Source: Roseicyclus sp.
Lineage (GTDB): Bacteria > Pseudomonadota > Alphaproteobacteria > Rhodobacterales > Rhodobacteraceae
Reading direction: 5' to 3'
Assembly: GCA_016763475.1 (NCBI GenBank)
Contig: JAESTV010000103.1
Location: forward strand, 1 to 33,633
Length of the DNA: 33,633 nt
In this document: piece after piece, positions 24,470 through 32,324 of the stretch
Layout: every line of letters begins with the position of its first letter
How positions within the stretch are numbered: position 1 is the first letter of the stretch
Made by a program: the position numbers and the translations under genes
The notes under the pieces: model-generated
Databases searched by the model: none
Seen by the model: only the letters and a program-made list of their open reading frames with translations
Told to the model about the DNA's origin: nothing

Positions 24470-24604
24470 CACGAAGCAGGCCTTTCCAGCGGCTCAATTG
24501 CAGTCTCTCTCCCTCGGGGTGCCACAATTTGCTTGGATTTGGCAAATAGTTTTGCTTAAATCAAAAAAATTATGATGGATGGGTTTGGGACTGGGGGAGG
24601 AACC
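24470..24604. promoter_or_regulatory. Divergent control region between ABC permease operon and XRE-cupin regulator
   Basis: This spacer is markedly A/T-rich at 24521-24575. It contains an inverted repeat, ATTTGC at 24527-24532 and GCAAAT at 24542-24547 (9-base spacer), plus another TTTTGC at 24550-24555. The site is well placed for the XRE-cupin protein to control both directions. GGAGG at 24596-24600 is the ribosome site of the regulator. Confidence 0.45.
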
Positions 24605-25225
24605 ATGCCGCGACCAAAGTCAAAAAGTGACCCGAACCTTGGCGCGCTGATCCGCAAACGGCGCAAGCAAATGGGCCTGACGCTTCAGGCGCTTTGTGAT
24701 GATGCCGGGTTGTCCGTGGGCTACCTTAGCCAGGTGGAGCGTGGGCAAGCGACGCCGTCACTTGGAACCCTGGCGCAGATCGCACAGGGGCTGGAGGTGG
24801 GGTTGGGATACTTCATCGCCACCCCCCAACCCGCCGACAGCCTGACCCGCGCAGGGGCGCGGCCTCAATTTTCGCTGGATGGCTCCTCGATCCTCTACGA
24901 ATCGATTGGCGCTGAATTTCCGGGGGCTGAGTTGTCATGTTATCTTCTGCATGTCCCGCCCGGTTACGCATCCGAGACTGTCCACCACGAGGGCGAAGAG
25001 ATCATCTTCATTCTGGAGGGCAAGATCACCCAGACCCTCGGCGGCCAAGTCTTCATTCTTCAACGGGGGGACAGCCTGCACTATTCCGGCTCAAACCCCC
25101 ATTCGTGGTCGAACCAGACCAAAACCACCGCGCAAATTCTGTGGACCGGCACGTTGTCTGTCCTGCAACGGAAAGGTGCGGTGAAACTGCCCGAAATGAC
25201 ACCGGCCAATACCAATGGCCAATGA
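24605..25225 (+). CDS. XRE-family regulator with C-terminal cupin domain
   Basis: This regulator has 206 residues. The HTH_3 domain covers 13-66 (LGALIRKRRKQMGLTLQALCDDAGLSVGYLSQVERGQATPSLGTL). A C-terminal cupin sensor at about 105-180 has H127/H128, E131 and H166 (TVHHEGEEIIFILEGK, then NPHSW). PuuR-type regulators of this architecture commonly repress amine, polyamine or amino acid uptake and breakdown genes and release DNA when the ligand binds the cupin. It is divergent from the ABC importer and 22 bases upstream of the binding-protein gene, so it probably controls both. ATG 24605 has GGAGG four bases upstream. Confidence 0.92.
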   Translation: MPRPKSKSDPNLGALIRKRRKQMGLTLQALCDDAGLSVGYLSQVERGQATPSLGTLAQIAQGLEVGLGYFIATPQPADSLTRAGARPQFSLDGSSILYESIGAEFPGAELSCYLLHVPPGYASETVHHEGEEIIFILEGKITQTLGGQVFILQRGDSLHYSGSNPHSWSNQTKTTAQILWTGTLSVLQRKGAVKLPEMTPANTNGQ

Positions 25226-25247
25226 CAATCAACGGAGGTTTACCCCA

Positions 25248-26837
25248 ATGAAACTGCTCAAACCCGCCATGTTGGCGGCGGTGCTGGCCTTGCCGCTGGC
25301 CGCCCCCGCCGCCTATGCCGAGACGCCGCCCGACCTGCTGGTTGTGGCGCAAAACATCGACGATATCGTCGCCATCGACCCGGCCCAGGCCTATGAGTTT
25401 ACATCCGGCGAACTGGTCACAAACACCTATGATCGCCTGGTGCAATACGGTGCCGAAGATACCACTTTGCTGGCCCCCGGCCTTGCAACGTCGTGGGAGA
25501 TCGACGCCGAAGCCAAGACCATCGTCTTCACCCTGCGTGAGGGTGTGACGTTCCACTCCGGCAACCCGCTGCGCGTGGAAGACGTGGTGTTCTCGTTCAG
25601 CCGCGTGGTTCAGCTGGACCTGACGCCTGCGTTCATCCTGACCCAGCTGGGTTGGACACCCGAGAATGTGGGGGAGATGGTGACAGCTGACGGCAACACC
25701 GTGACCGTGCGGTATGCGGGTGACTACTCACCTGCGTTTGTGATGAACATTCTGGCGTCGCGCCCTGCGTCTATTGTTGATGAGTTGACCGTCATGGCCA
25801 ACGAAGTTGACGGCGATATGGGCAACACCTGGCTCAACGCCAACACCGCAGGCACCGGGCCTTTTGCCCTGACCGCCTTCCGCCCGGCAGAGTTGATCCG
25901 CATGGAAGCCAACCCCGATTACTTCAACGGTGGTCCGGCCATTGAGGGCATCATCATCCGCCATGTTGCAGAAAGCGCCACCCAGCAGTTGCTGCTGGAA
26001 TCCGGTGACGTGGACATCGCGCGAAACCTGACGCCTGATCAGATTGCGTCGCTGGATGGGGACAACCTGACAGTTGAGACATTCCCACAGGAGGCCGTCC
26101 ACTTCCTGTCGTTTAACCAGGCCGTCGAGTCGTTGACCCCCCCCGCCGTGTGGGAGGCCGCGCGTTATCTGGTGGATTATGAGGGCATGACCAACTCGAT
26201 CATCGCCGGTCAAATGGAAACCCATCAGGCGTTCTGGCCCGAAGGTTTCCCCGGTGCGCTGACTGACACACCGTTCAGCTACGACCCTGAGCGGGCCGCA
26301 CAGATCCTGGCGGATGCCGGTATAGACCTGCCGATCACTGTCACGCTTGACGTGATCAACGCAGCACCCTTCACCGATATGGCGCAATCGTTGCAGGCCT
26401 CCTTCGCCGAAGCAGGTATCATGTTCGAGATCCTGCCCGGCACCGGTAGCCAGGTGATTACGCGCTACCGTGAGCGCAGCCATGAGGCGATGCTGCTGTA
26501 TTGGGGCCCGGACTTCATGGACCCCCATTCCAACGCCAAAGCCTTCGCCTACAATTCCGACAACTCGCAGGAAGCTTACGCAGCCACCACCACATGGCGG
26601 AATTCCTGGGCGGTTCCGGAAGATATGAACGCAATGACCACGGCGGCGTTGACCGAAGCTGATCCTGGCGTGCGCGAAGAGATGTACCTTGAGCTGCAAC
26701 GTCGGGTTCAGGCCTCCTCACCGATCGTGATCATGTTCCAGGCGTCTTATCAGGTGGCCATGGCTGGAAACGTCACGGGGTACGTGAACGGGGCAACCTC
26801 GGACTTCGTGTTCTACCGGCTTGTCGACAAAAGCTGA
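25248..26837 (+). CDS. ABC transporter substrate-binding protein, DppA/OppA family (SBP_bac_5)
   Basis: This is the periplasmic receptor (529 residues) for the importer encoded on the other strand. The signal peptide is 1-24, with cleavage after AAYA. Cluster C binding-protein features are YDRLVQYGAEDTTLLAPGLATSWE, the signature FTLREGVTFHSGNPLRVEDVVFSFSR, GTGPFALTAFRPAELIRMEANPDYF and FLSFNQAVESL. ATG 25248 has GGAGG nine bases upstream. It is followed by a hairpin and then the M24 peptidase gene, consistent with a role in peptide or amide uptake. The family spans peptides, nickel, opines and oligosaccharides, so the cargo is uncertain. Confidence 0.93.
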   Translation: MKLLKPAMLAAVLALPLAAPAAYAETPPDLLVVAQNIDDIVAIDPAQAYEFTSGELVTNTYDRLVQYGAEDTTLLAPGLATSWEIDAEAKTIVFTLREGVTFHSGNPLRVEDVVFSFSRVVQLDLTPAFILTQLGWTPENVGEMVTADGNTVTVRYAGDYSPAFVMNILASRPASIVDELTVMANEVDGDMGNTWLNANTAGTGPFALTAFRPAELIRMEANPDYFNGGPAIEGIIIRHVAESATQQLLLESGDVDIARNLTPDQIASLDGDNLTVETFPQEAVHFLSFNQAVESLTPPAVWEAARYLVDYEGMTNSIIAGQMETHQAFWPEGFPGALTDTPFSYDPERAAQILADAGIDLPITVTLDVINAAPFTDMAQSLQASFAEAGIMFEILPGTGSQVITRYRERSHEAMLLYWGPDFMDPHSNAKAFAYNSDNSQEAYAATTTWRNSWAVPEDMNAMTTAALTEADPGVREEMYLELQRRVQASSPIVIMFQASYQVAMAGNVTGYVNGATSDFVFYRLVDKS

Positions 26838-26853
26838 TCTGATGTGATCCTTT

Positions 26854-26886
26854 CGCCGGCCTCTCGGGGCCGGCGATTTCCGTTTT
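26854..26886 (+). terminator. Hairpin with T-rich tail after the binding-protein gene
   Basis: CGCCGGCC (26854-26861) and GGCCGGCG (26868-26875) form a perfect 8-bp G/C stem with a 6-base loop, followed by ATTTCCGTTTTG. It begins 16 bases after the stop and lies before the M24 gene on the same strand. It is probably a partial terminator that lowers peptidase expression relative to the binding protein, or an mRNA 3' stabiliser. Confidence 0.6.
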
Positions 26887-26901
26887 GCAAAGGGCCTCCC
26901 C

Positions 26902-27999
26902 GTGAATATCTATCAAGACCGCCTAATTCGCCTGCGCGCCCGTATGACCGAGACGGACACTGATCTGGTGGCCCTTGGCCCCACCAGCCATATGGCGTGG
27001 CTGTCTGGCGCTGATCCCCACGGTGATGAACGCCCGGTGATGTTGCTGGTGGCCCAGGGTTTTGCCGGTTTCCTGATGCCCGCACTTAACGCCAGTTCCG
27101 TGCGCCAGGTGACCGATCTGCCGTTTGAAAGATGGACCGATGAAGACGGTCCAAACGCCGCCCTGGCCCAATTGCTGGAGCGCTGTGGCGCGGCGGGGTC
27201 AGGCCATTCTGTTGCCCTTGATGAGGCCATGCGTGCCGATTTCGCGTTTCTGTTGGTCGACGCGATGGACACCTCCAACCGCCGCTTTTCCGCCGACACT
27301 CTTGGCCACCTGCGCGCCATGAAAGACCGGGCCGAACTGGAGGCCCTGCGGGTTTGCGCCCACCTCAACGATACGGCCATCTCTGCCGGGTTTGCCGCCC
27401 TCAGGCCCGGCATGTCTGAGCGTGACGTGGCGCGGGTGATCCACGATCACTACAAATCCCACGGTGCCAAACCCGAGTTCACCATTGTCGCCTTTGGTGA
27501 AAACGGGGCGTTCCCGCACCATCACACTGGTGACACCGTGCTGCAAAACAACATGGCTGTCCTGATTGATACTGGTTGCCGGATTGGCGGGTATCCCAGC
27601 GATATGACCCGCTGCGGTTGGTTCGGCGACCCTCCCCCCGCAGAGTTCGTGCAAGTTGCAAACGTGGTCGAGCAGGCGGTGCAAGCCGGCCTCGCCGCCG
27701 TCCGTCCAGGTGCATGTGCCCGCGAGGTTGATAAGGCCGCCCGTGACGTGATCGAGGCCGCCGGGTATGGCGAGTTTTTTGTCCACCGCACTGGCCATGG
27801 CCTTGGCATCGACATCCACGAACCGCCTTATATCACCGCCACATCTGATGCTGTGTTGCAGGAAGGGAACGTCTTTTCGATCGAGCCGGGGATCTATCTG
27901 CCCGGCCAGTTTGGCATCCGATTGGAAGACATCGTTACCGTGACCGATAGCGGAGCAGAGATCTTGTCAGCCCTGCCGCGCTCCATCTGGGTGCCATAA
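26902..27999 (+). CDS. M24-family metallopeptidase, Xaa-Pro aminopeptidase-like
   Basis: This is a cytoplasmic peptidase of 365 residues with a creatinase-type N-terminal domain (1-140) and a pita-bread catalytic domain. All five metal ligands are present: D223 and D234 (LIDTGCRIGGYPSDMTR), H299 (RTGHGLGIDIHE), E328 (SIEPGIYLPG) and E342 (IRLEDIV). A metal-dependent aminopeptidase, prolidase or related amidohydrolase is therefore more likely than creatinase, which lacks the metals. It starts at GTG 26902. Placement after the binding protein suggests that it cleaves imported peptides, perhaps releasing proline for PutA elsewhere in the window. Ectoine-hydrolase-like DoeA enzymes share this fold, so the substrate stays open. 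Confidence 0.88.
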   Translation: MNIYQDRLIRLRARMTETDTDLVALGPTSHMAWLSGADPHGDERPVMLLVAQGFAGFLMPALNASSVRQVTDLPFERWTDEDGPNAALAQLLERCGAAGSGHSVALDEAMRADFAFLLVDAMDTSNRRFSADTLGHLRAMKDRAELEALRVCAHLNDTAISAGFAALRPGMSERDVARVIHDHYKSHGAKPEFTIVAFGENGAFPHHHTGDTVLQNNMAVLIDTGCRIGGYPSDMTRCGWFGDPPPAEFVQVANVVEQAVQAGLAAVRPGACAREVDKAARDVIEAAGYGEFFVHRTGHGLGIDIHEPPYITATSDAVLQEGNVFSIEPGIYLPGQFGIRLEDIVTVTDSGAEILSALPRSIWVP

Positions 28000-28114
28000 C
28001 ACAAGGAAGGCACCGCCACAGATACCCCTCCCAAAGCCAGGGCACAGGCCCTTGCCTTGACCAGAGGCAGGTTCGCAAACGGCTTTTAGATCGTGGCCGT
28101 TGGCGGCACCTTCC

Positions 28115-28153
28115 GGTTCAACACACCAGTTCAACACGCCGGTTCAACACCGT
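28115..28153. repeat. 13-bp tandem repeat in the convergent M24 / hpaH junction
   Basis: Three copies lie end to end at 28115-28127, 28128-28140 and 28141-28153. The shared unit is RGTTCAACAC followed by ACC, GCC or CGT. It differs in sequence from the arrays at 7291 and 13738 but occupies the same kind of site, between the 3' ends of two convergent genes. Confidence 0.9.
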
Positions 28154-28202
28154 TGATCCTTCGTGCCCTCATTGCGACACCGGGTGATTTGTTCAAATTT
28201 TC

Positions 28203-28227
28203 GGGCGGGGACGGCGGGGGCGGCGGG
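28203..28227 (+). other. G-quadruplex-type motif
   Basis: Four G runs (28203-28205, 28207-28210, 28216-28220, 28225-28227) are separated by loops of 1, 5 and 4 bases, matching the G3+N1-7 rule on the plus strand. It lies in the gap about 32 bases beyond the hpaH stop and 200 bases after the M24 stop. Further GGCGG repeats continue to about 28245. Folding is predicted only by pattern. Confidence 0.55.
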
Positions 28228-28258
28228 CGGCAGGCGGCGGCAGGCCTCAGTCGACCCG

Positions 28259-29059
28259 TCAGGCAAATGCGATGTCAACGTCACCGAACGCACCGAAATC
28301 GGCGTGGATAGTGCTGCCGGGTGGGCATTCAATCGGGCGGATGAAACTTCCCGAAAGGATAATCTGCCCCGGCTCGATGGCCTGGCCGTAATGCGCCATA
28401 CGTCGCGCCAACCAAACCACGCTTTCGACCGGATCGTTCAGCACACCGGCGCCAAGACCGGTTTCCTCAACCTGCCCATCGCGGGATGTGATGGCACCAA
28501 CCCAACGCAGATCAAAGGCCTCCACGCCATGACGCTTGCGCCCCAGCACAACACCCGCATTGGCCGCGTTGTCGCTGATCGTGTCGAATACCTTGCGGGT
28601 CTGGCCGGTGGCTGGATCAACCCGTTGGATCCGGGTGTCGAGGATTTCGATCGACGGCGCGACGTAATCCGTGGCCGCCAGAACATCCGCGCGCGTGACC
28701 TCACCCCCGGCCAGGGAATGTTTCATCACGAAGGCAATCTCTGCCTCAACCCGCGGCTGGATGAAGCGACCGGCAGGCACCCTCGCCCCATGGGCAAAGA
28801 GCATGTTGTCAAACAGGATACCGCTGTCGGGAATGTCGATATTCAGCGCATATTGCATCGCTTTTGAGGTCAGGCCGATCTTCCAGCCAATCACCTTGCG
28901 CCCGCCAGCCACCTTTGCGCGATAGATCGCGTTTTGGATTCCATAGGCATCATCCATATCCATCTCTGGATGGCGCAGGGTCAAAAGGCTGATCTGCTGA
29001 CCGGTCGCTTCGGCGCGCAACAGGTCAGCGGCGGCGGTTAAGTGGTCTTCGGGGTTCAT
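28259..29059 (-). CDS. hpaH: 2-oxo-hept-3-ene-1,7-dioate hydratase
   Basis: This is a cytoplasmic hydratase (266 residues) of the 2-keto-4-pentenoate hydratase family. It adds water to 2-oxohept-3-enedioate in the homoprotocatechuate pathway. It has [25 protein letters not shown], the metal-binding [23 protein letters not shown] and [14 protein letters not shown], all typical of HpaH/HpcG. Its ATG overlaps the hpaG stop by ATGA. It is the last gene of the operon in this window; the aldolase hpaI that should follow in the pathway is not present here. Confidence 0.93.
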   Translation of the reverse strand: MNPEDHLTAAADLLRAEATGQQISLLTLRHPEMDMDDAYGIQNAIYRAKVAGGRKVIGWKIGLTSKAMQYALNIDIPDSGILFDNMLFAHGARVPAGRFIQPRVEAEIAFVMKHSLAGGEVTRADVLAATDYVAPSIEILDTRIQRVDPATGQTRKVFDTISDNAANAGVVLGRKRHGVEAFDLRWVGAITSRDGQVEETGLGAGVLNDPVESVVWLARRMAHYGQAIEPGQIILSGSFIRPIECPPGSTIHADFGAFGDVDIAFA

Positions 29060-29910
29060 ACCACCTCGTCCTCCACACCGTTACGCAAGATGCCGATGCC
29101 CTCAACCTCAACTTCCACGATATCGCCGGGCACCAGATATTTCGGCGGATCAAGCCGCGCCCCGGCACCCGTTGGTGTGCCGGTCACGATGATATCGCCG
29201 GGCTGAAGGGTCATGAAGGTTGAGATATATTCGATCTGGCGCCGGACCGGGTGCGTCATGCGGTCAAGGGTGTCGTCCTGACGGACCTCGCCATTGACGC
29301 GGGTGATGATACGCGCATCGTCAAGCTGCGCCGCATCGCTAAACGGCACCAGCCACGGCCCGATTGCGCCGGATCGATCCCAGTTTTTCCCCTGGGTGAC
29401 GTTGAATTTCGCGTGCCGGACCCAATCGCGGATTGTCCCCTCATTACACAACGTCAGGGCGGCGATGTGGTCATAGGCGTCGTCCTGGCTGATCCGCCGC
29501 CCCGCCTTGCCAATCACAATCGCCACCTCACCCTCATAATCGAGGCTGTGGTTCTCGGGTGGCCGGATCAGAGGTTGCCCGTGCCCGGTGAACCCGCTGG
29601 CAAAACGCGGGAACAGGGACATGTATTTCGGCTGCTCGCTGCCGTCCTTGTATTCTGCGTTGCGGTCCGGAAAGTTGACCCCAACACACAGGATGCGCCG
29701 GGCGTTCGGCAGCACCATGTCATAGCGAAACTCGGTGTGGGTGACGGGTTTGCCTTCCGCCGCGGTGGCAAGCTGATCCAGCGCCCCGGCCCGCAGCACA
29801 TCCAGCAAGCTTGGCCATTGGGGGAAGTCCGGGCTGAGCGCGATCATGCCTTGATCAGTCGCCGCGCCAAAATAGGGTTTTCCACCCGCTGTGTAGGTTG
29901 CGTATTTCAT
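29056..29910 (-). CDS. hpaG: Fumarylacetoacetate-hydrolase-family decarboxylase/isomerase of the homoprotocatechuate pathway
   Basis: This is a protein of 284 residues with one FAH-type C-terminal domain (about 80-280): ILCVGVNFPDRNAEYKD, HSLDYEGEVAIVIGKAGR (acidic metal ligands), TLCNEGTIRDWVRHAKFNVTQGKNWDRSGAIGPWLV, VNGEVRQDDTLDRM and GDIIVTGTPTGAGA. In this operon it should convert 5-carboxymethyl-2-hydroxymuconate-derived 5-oxopent-3-ene-1,2,5-tricarboxylate to 2-oxohept-3-enedioate. E. coli HpaG has two such domains fused; here there is one, so a separate isomerase is probably encoded elsewhere. ATG 29910 overlaps the decarboxylase stop by ATGA. FAH proteins are broad in substrate, so the symbol rests partly on context. 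Confidence 0.87.
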   Translation of the reverse strand: MKYATYTAGGKPYFGAATDQGMIALSPDFPQWPSLLDVLRAGALDQLATAAEGKPVTHTEFRYDMVLPNARRILCVGVNFPDRNAEYKDGSEQPKYMSLFPRFASGFTGHGQPLIRPPENHSLDYEGEVAIVIGKAGRRISQDDAYDHIAALTLCNEGTIRDWVRHAKFNVTQGKNWDRSGAIGPWLVPFSDAAQLDDARIITRVNGEVRQDDTLDRMTHPVRRQIEYISTFMTLQPGDIIVTGTPTGAGARLDPPKYLVPGDIVEVEVEGIGILRNGVEDEVV

Positions 29911-31304
29911 CCCATCTGCCCCCAAACCTCTTCGATGACATGGCGCGCCATCATCACATCTTCCCGTGTGGTATCGAATTGGCCAACCGAAAACCGGATA
30001 ATCTTGCGCCCTCCAAACGTGCCCTGTGTCAGATAAATCCGCCCGTCATTGTTGAGGGCGTCAACGAGGCGTTGCTGGTCTTCATCACTGCCGGGGCACC
30101 GGAACGAAAACAGGCTCAGGATCGGCTCAGTCACAATCTCGAACCCCGCAAGCGCGCGGATTTCTTCGCACACCTCAGCCGCCCACAGCACGTGGTTTCG
30201 AATCCGGCTGCGCAACCCGTCCAATCCATACGACCGGATCAGGAACCAGATTTTCAGGGCACGAAACCGACGCCCCAGCGGGATGGTCCATTCCGAGTAA
30301 TTTGTGACCGCCGCCCCCGTGGTCTTTAGATATTCCGGCTCAATCTTGAGGGTATTGAGCTGCGGGGCCGCATCTTTCAGGAACTGCACGGAACAATCAA
30401 ACTGCGCCCCAAGCCATTTATGCGGGTTGAAGACAATGCTGTCATAGCCCTCCACACCGGCCCAGAAATCTTCGCGAAACTCCGGACAGATCATCGCCGA
30501 CCCAGCCCACGCTGCATCCAGATGGGTGTAGAGGTCCTCAGCCGCTGCAACCTGCAAAATCGGCCCCAGCGTATCGCAGGCCCCGATTCCGGTGCCGCCG
30601 GTGATTGCGATGATGCCCGCAGGGGTATGACCAGCGGCGCGGTCATCTGCGATGGCGGTTTTCAGCGCCGCCACATCCATTCCAAAACGCGGGCCATGGG
30701 TTGCGATCTTCACCAGATTGTCCTGCCCGATCCCCGCGACCCAGCAGGCGCGATCAATTGAGGAATGCACCTGATCCGAGCAGTAGATCCGCAGATGGCC
30801 TTTCCCCGACAAGCCCTGGCGATTGCCGCTGTAACCCGTGGCCCGCTCCCGCATGGTCAGCACCGCAGACAGGGTCGCTGAAGAGGCCGAATCCTGAATG
30901 ACGCCGGTATATTTTGCAGGCAAATCAAGTGCTTGGCGCAACCAATCCACCATCACACCCTCCACCTCCGTAGCGGCGGGTGAGGTCTGCCAAAGCATAC
31001 ATTGCGCAGCGATTGTGGTGACCAGCATCTCAGCCAGCATAGAGGGCGGGGCCGCGTTGGCCGGGAAATAGGCGAAGAAGCGGGGATGTTGCCAATGGGT
31101 GATTCCGGGCATCACGATGGACTCGAAATCTGCCAGGATGGCGTCCATCATCTCAGGTCCGTCAGGGGGCGACAGCGGCAATTTCGCAGCCACTTCGCCT
31201 TGTGCCGTCTGGGCGCGAACCGGGCGGTCGCGCAGGGACTTGTGGTAATCCGCGCCCCAATCGGCAATGTGCTTTCCCCAATGGGCGTACTCATCCCAAT
31301 TCAT
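29907..31304 (-). CDS. PLP-dependent group II decarboxylase (aromatic L-amino acid / tyrosine decarboxylase-like)
   Basis: This is a cytoplasmic PLP enzyme of 465 residues. It has H180 (DQVHSSID) to stack on the cofactor, D263 in HLDAAWAGSA and Schiff-base lysine K296 in FNPHKWLGAQFDCS. The catalytic-loop region PEYLKTTGAAVTNYSEWTIPLGRRFRALKIWF and the N-terminal PSMLAEMLV segment resemble aromatic amino acid decarboxylases. It would turn tyrosine, DOPA or phenylalanine into the amine. It overlaps hpaD (ATGA, 31301-31304) and hpaG (29907-29910), so it is an integral member of the operon. An amine oxidase and aldehyde dehydrogenase would be needed to reach the arylacetate; neither is in this stretch. 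Confidence 0.9.
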   Translation of the reverse strand: MNWDEYAHWGKHIADWGADYHKSLRDRPVRAQTAQGEVAAKLPLSPPDGPEMMDAILADFESIVMPGITHWQHPRFFAYFPANAAPPSMLAEMLVTTIAAQCMLWQTSPAATEVEGVMVDWLRQALDLPAKYTGVIQDSASSATLSAVLTMRERATGYSGNRQGLSGKGHLRIYCSDQVHSSIDRACWVAGIGQDNLVKIATHGPRFGMDVAALKTAIADDRAAGHTPAGIIAITGGTGIGACDTLGPILQVAAAEDLYTHLDAAWAGSAMICPEFREDFWAGVEGYDSIVFNPHKWLGAQFDCSVQFLKDAAPQLNTLKIEPEYLKTTGAAVTNYSEWTIPLGRRFRALKIWFLIRSYGLDGLRSRIRNHVLWAAEVCEEIRALAGFEIVTEPILSLFSFRCPGSDEDQQRLVDALNNDGRIYLTQGTFGGRKIIRFSVGQFDTTREDVMMARHVIEEVWGQMG

Positions 31305-32284
31305 GGCGCAACAATCGGGCTTGCGGCGATCTGGCTGTCACGGGTGTCCACGCCGACAAATCGGGTGCCATGTTCAAACCAGCTTTTGGGCGCAGGCGCC
31401 CCCCAAAGTGTCTGGCGTTGCGGGTCCTGCAGGTCCCATTTGATTGGCTCCATATCCGGGTCCACAGTCTGATAGTCCGAGCAATAGATCTCAATCCGAT
31501 GGCCATCGGGGTCCAGAATATACAGGAAAAATGCATTGGAAATGCCATGGCGCCCCGGGCCGCGTTCGATATTGCCGACGTGGCCGGTGGTGGCCATCAG
31601 ATCAAGCAGATCAATGATGTTGAGCGGTGACGGCACCCAGAACGCAACGTGGTGCATTCGCGGGCCGGTGCCATTTGTGAAGGCCATGTCATGGACTCCG
31701 CCTTTGCGGTGCATCCACGCCGCCCATAGTTTCTTGCTGTCTTCATCCTCGGTGTATTCCGTCACCCGGAACCCGAAATCGCTGTAGAATTCCACCGAGG
31801 CATCCACATCCGGTGAGAAGCAGTTGAAATGGTCGATCCGAAGCGGCTTTGCCCCGCGATAAAGCGCGTATTTCTGGTGGATCGGCTCCAGCCGGTCCAT
31901 CTTGTGGTAGAATTCCAGCGGAATGCCCATGTTGTCGGACGTCAAAAGTGTGCGGCCCTGATAAGGGCGCTCGACCCACGAGGTTGGATGACCCTTGGCC
32001 TTGAAATAGACGTCCGCTTTGTCGAGGTCCGCCTCGTCAAAGGTCTTGAACCCCATGACCTCAACCGTGCCGGGCAGGTCTGATTTTTGCAGGATTACAC
32101 TATGATGCCCCCGTTCCTCCATGGCGCGCAGGTAGACGTGGCCCTCGGTTGCATCGGTGATCTGCAGGCCGAGGAGGTCGGTGTAGAACGCCTTTGATGC
32201 GGCCAGATCACCCACGTTCAGGCAGATATGGGACAGGCGGATCGTGTTGAAATCCGGGTAAAGATTGGGGGCGGGAACGGGCAT
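31301..32284 (-). CDS. hpaD: 3,4-dihydroxyphenylacetate (homoprotocatechuate) 2,3-dioxygenase, type I extradiol
   Basis: This is a ring-cleaving dioxygenase of 327 residues with two VOC (glyoxalase/bleomycin) modules, about 15-130 and 148-270. Metal ligands are H152 (RIDHFNCFSPDV), H212 (RMHHVAFWV) and E265 (GHRIEIYCSDY), with the acid-base histidine H198 in GGVHDMAF. This matches the Fe or Mn homoprotocatechuate dioxygenases of Brevibacterium and Arthrobacter, not the LigB-type HpaD of E. coli. AGGAG lies eight bases before the ATG. It is the second gene of the operon, after hpaE. Confidence 0.93.
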   Translation of the reverse strand: MPVPAPNLYPDFNTIRLSHICLNVGDLAASKAFYTDLLGLQITDATEGHVYLRAMEERGHHSVILQKSDLPGTVEVMGFKTFDEADLDKADVYFKAKGHPTSWVERPYQGRTLLTSDNMGIPLEFYHKMDRLEPIHQKYALYRGAKPLRIDHFNCFSPDVDASVEFYSDFGFRVTEYTEDEDSKKLWAAWMHRKGGVHDMAFTNGTGPRMHHVAFWVPSPLNIIDLLDLMATTGHVGNIERGPGRHGISNAFFLYILDPDGHRIEIYCSDYQTVDPDMEPIKWDLQDPQRQTLWGAPAPKSWFEHGTRFVGVDTRDSQIAASPIVAP

Positions 32285-32324
32285 TGTGGTGGCTCCTTTT
32301 GCACCAGCGGCGCATCATCTGAAT

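Larger units (their letters stand above)
28000..28258. other. Non-coding convergent junction with tandem repeat and G-rich tract
   Basis: These 259 bases between the convergent M24 and hpaH genes hold no gene I can support. A short AGGGC/GCCCT hairpin lies at 28039-28052. The 13-bp repeat (28115-28153) and the G-rich tract (28203-28250) are listed separately. Confidence 0.7.

Noticed and set aside
22757-24559. A 600-codon open frame on the plus strand
   Set aside because: It is exactly antisense to the two ABC permease genes, has low-complexity His/Arg/Gln-rich content and no domain. Long antisense frames are expected in high-G+C DNA.
24524-24560. Sigma-54 promoter (GG-N10-GC) before the XRE-cupin gene
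   Set aside because: Candidate GG and GC pairs are 11 bases apart rather than 10, and there is no enhancer-binding regulator nearby.
26902-27999. Creatinase
   Set aside because: Creatinases lack metal ligands; here all five M24 ligands are intact, and no creatinine or sarcosine gene adjoins.
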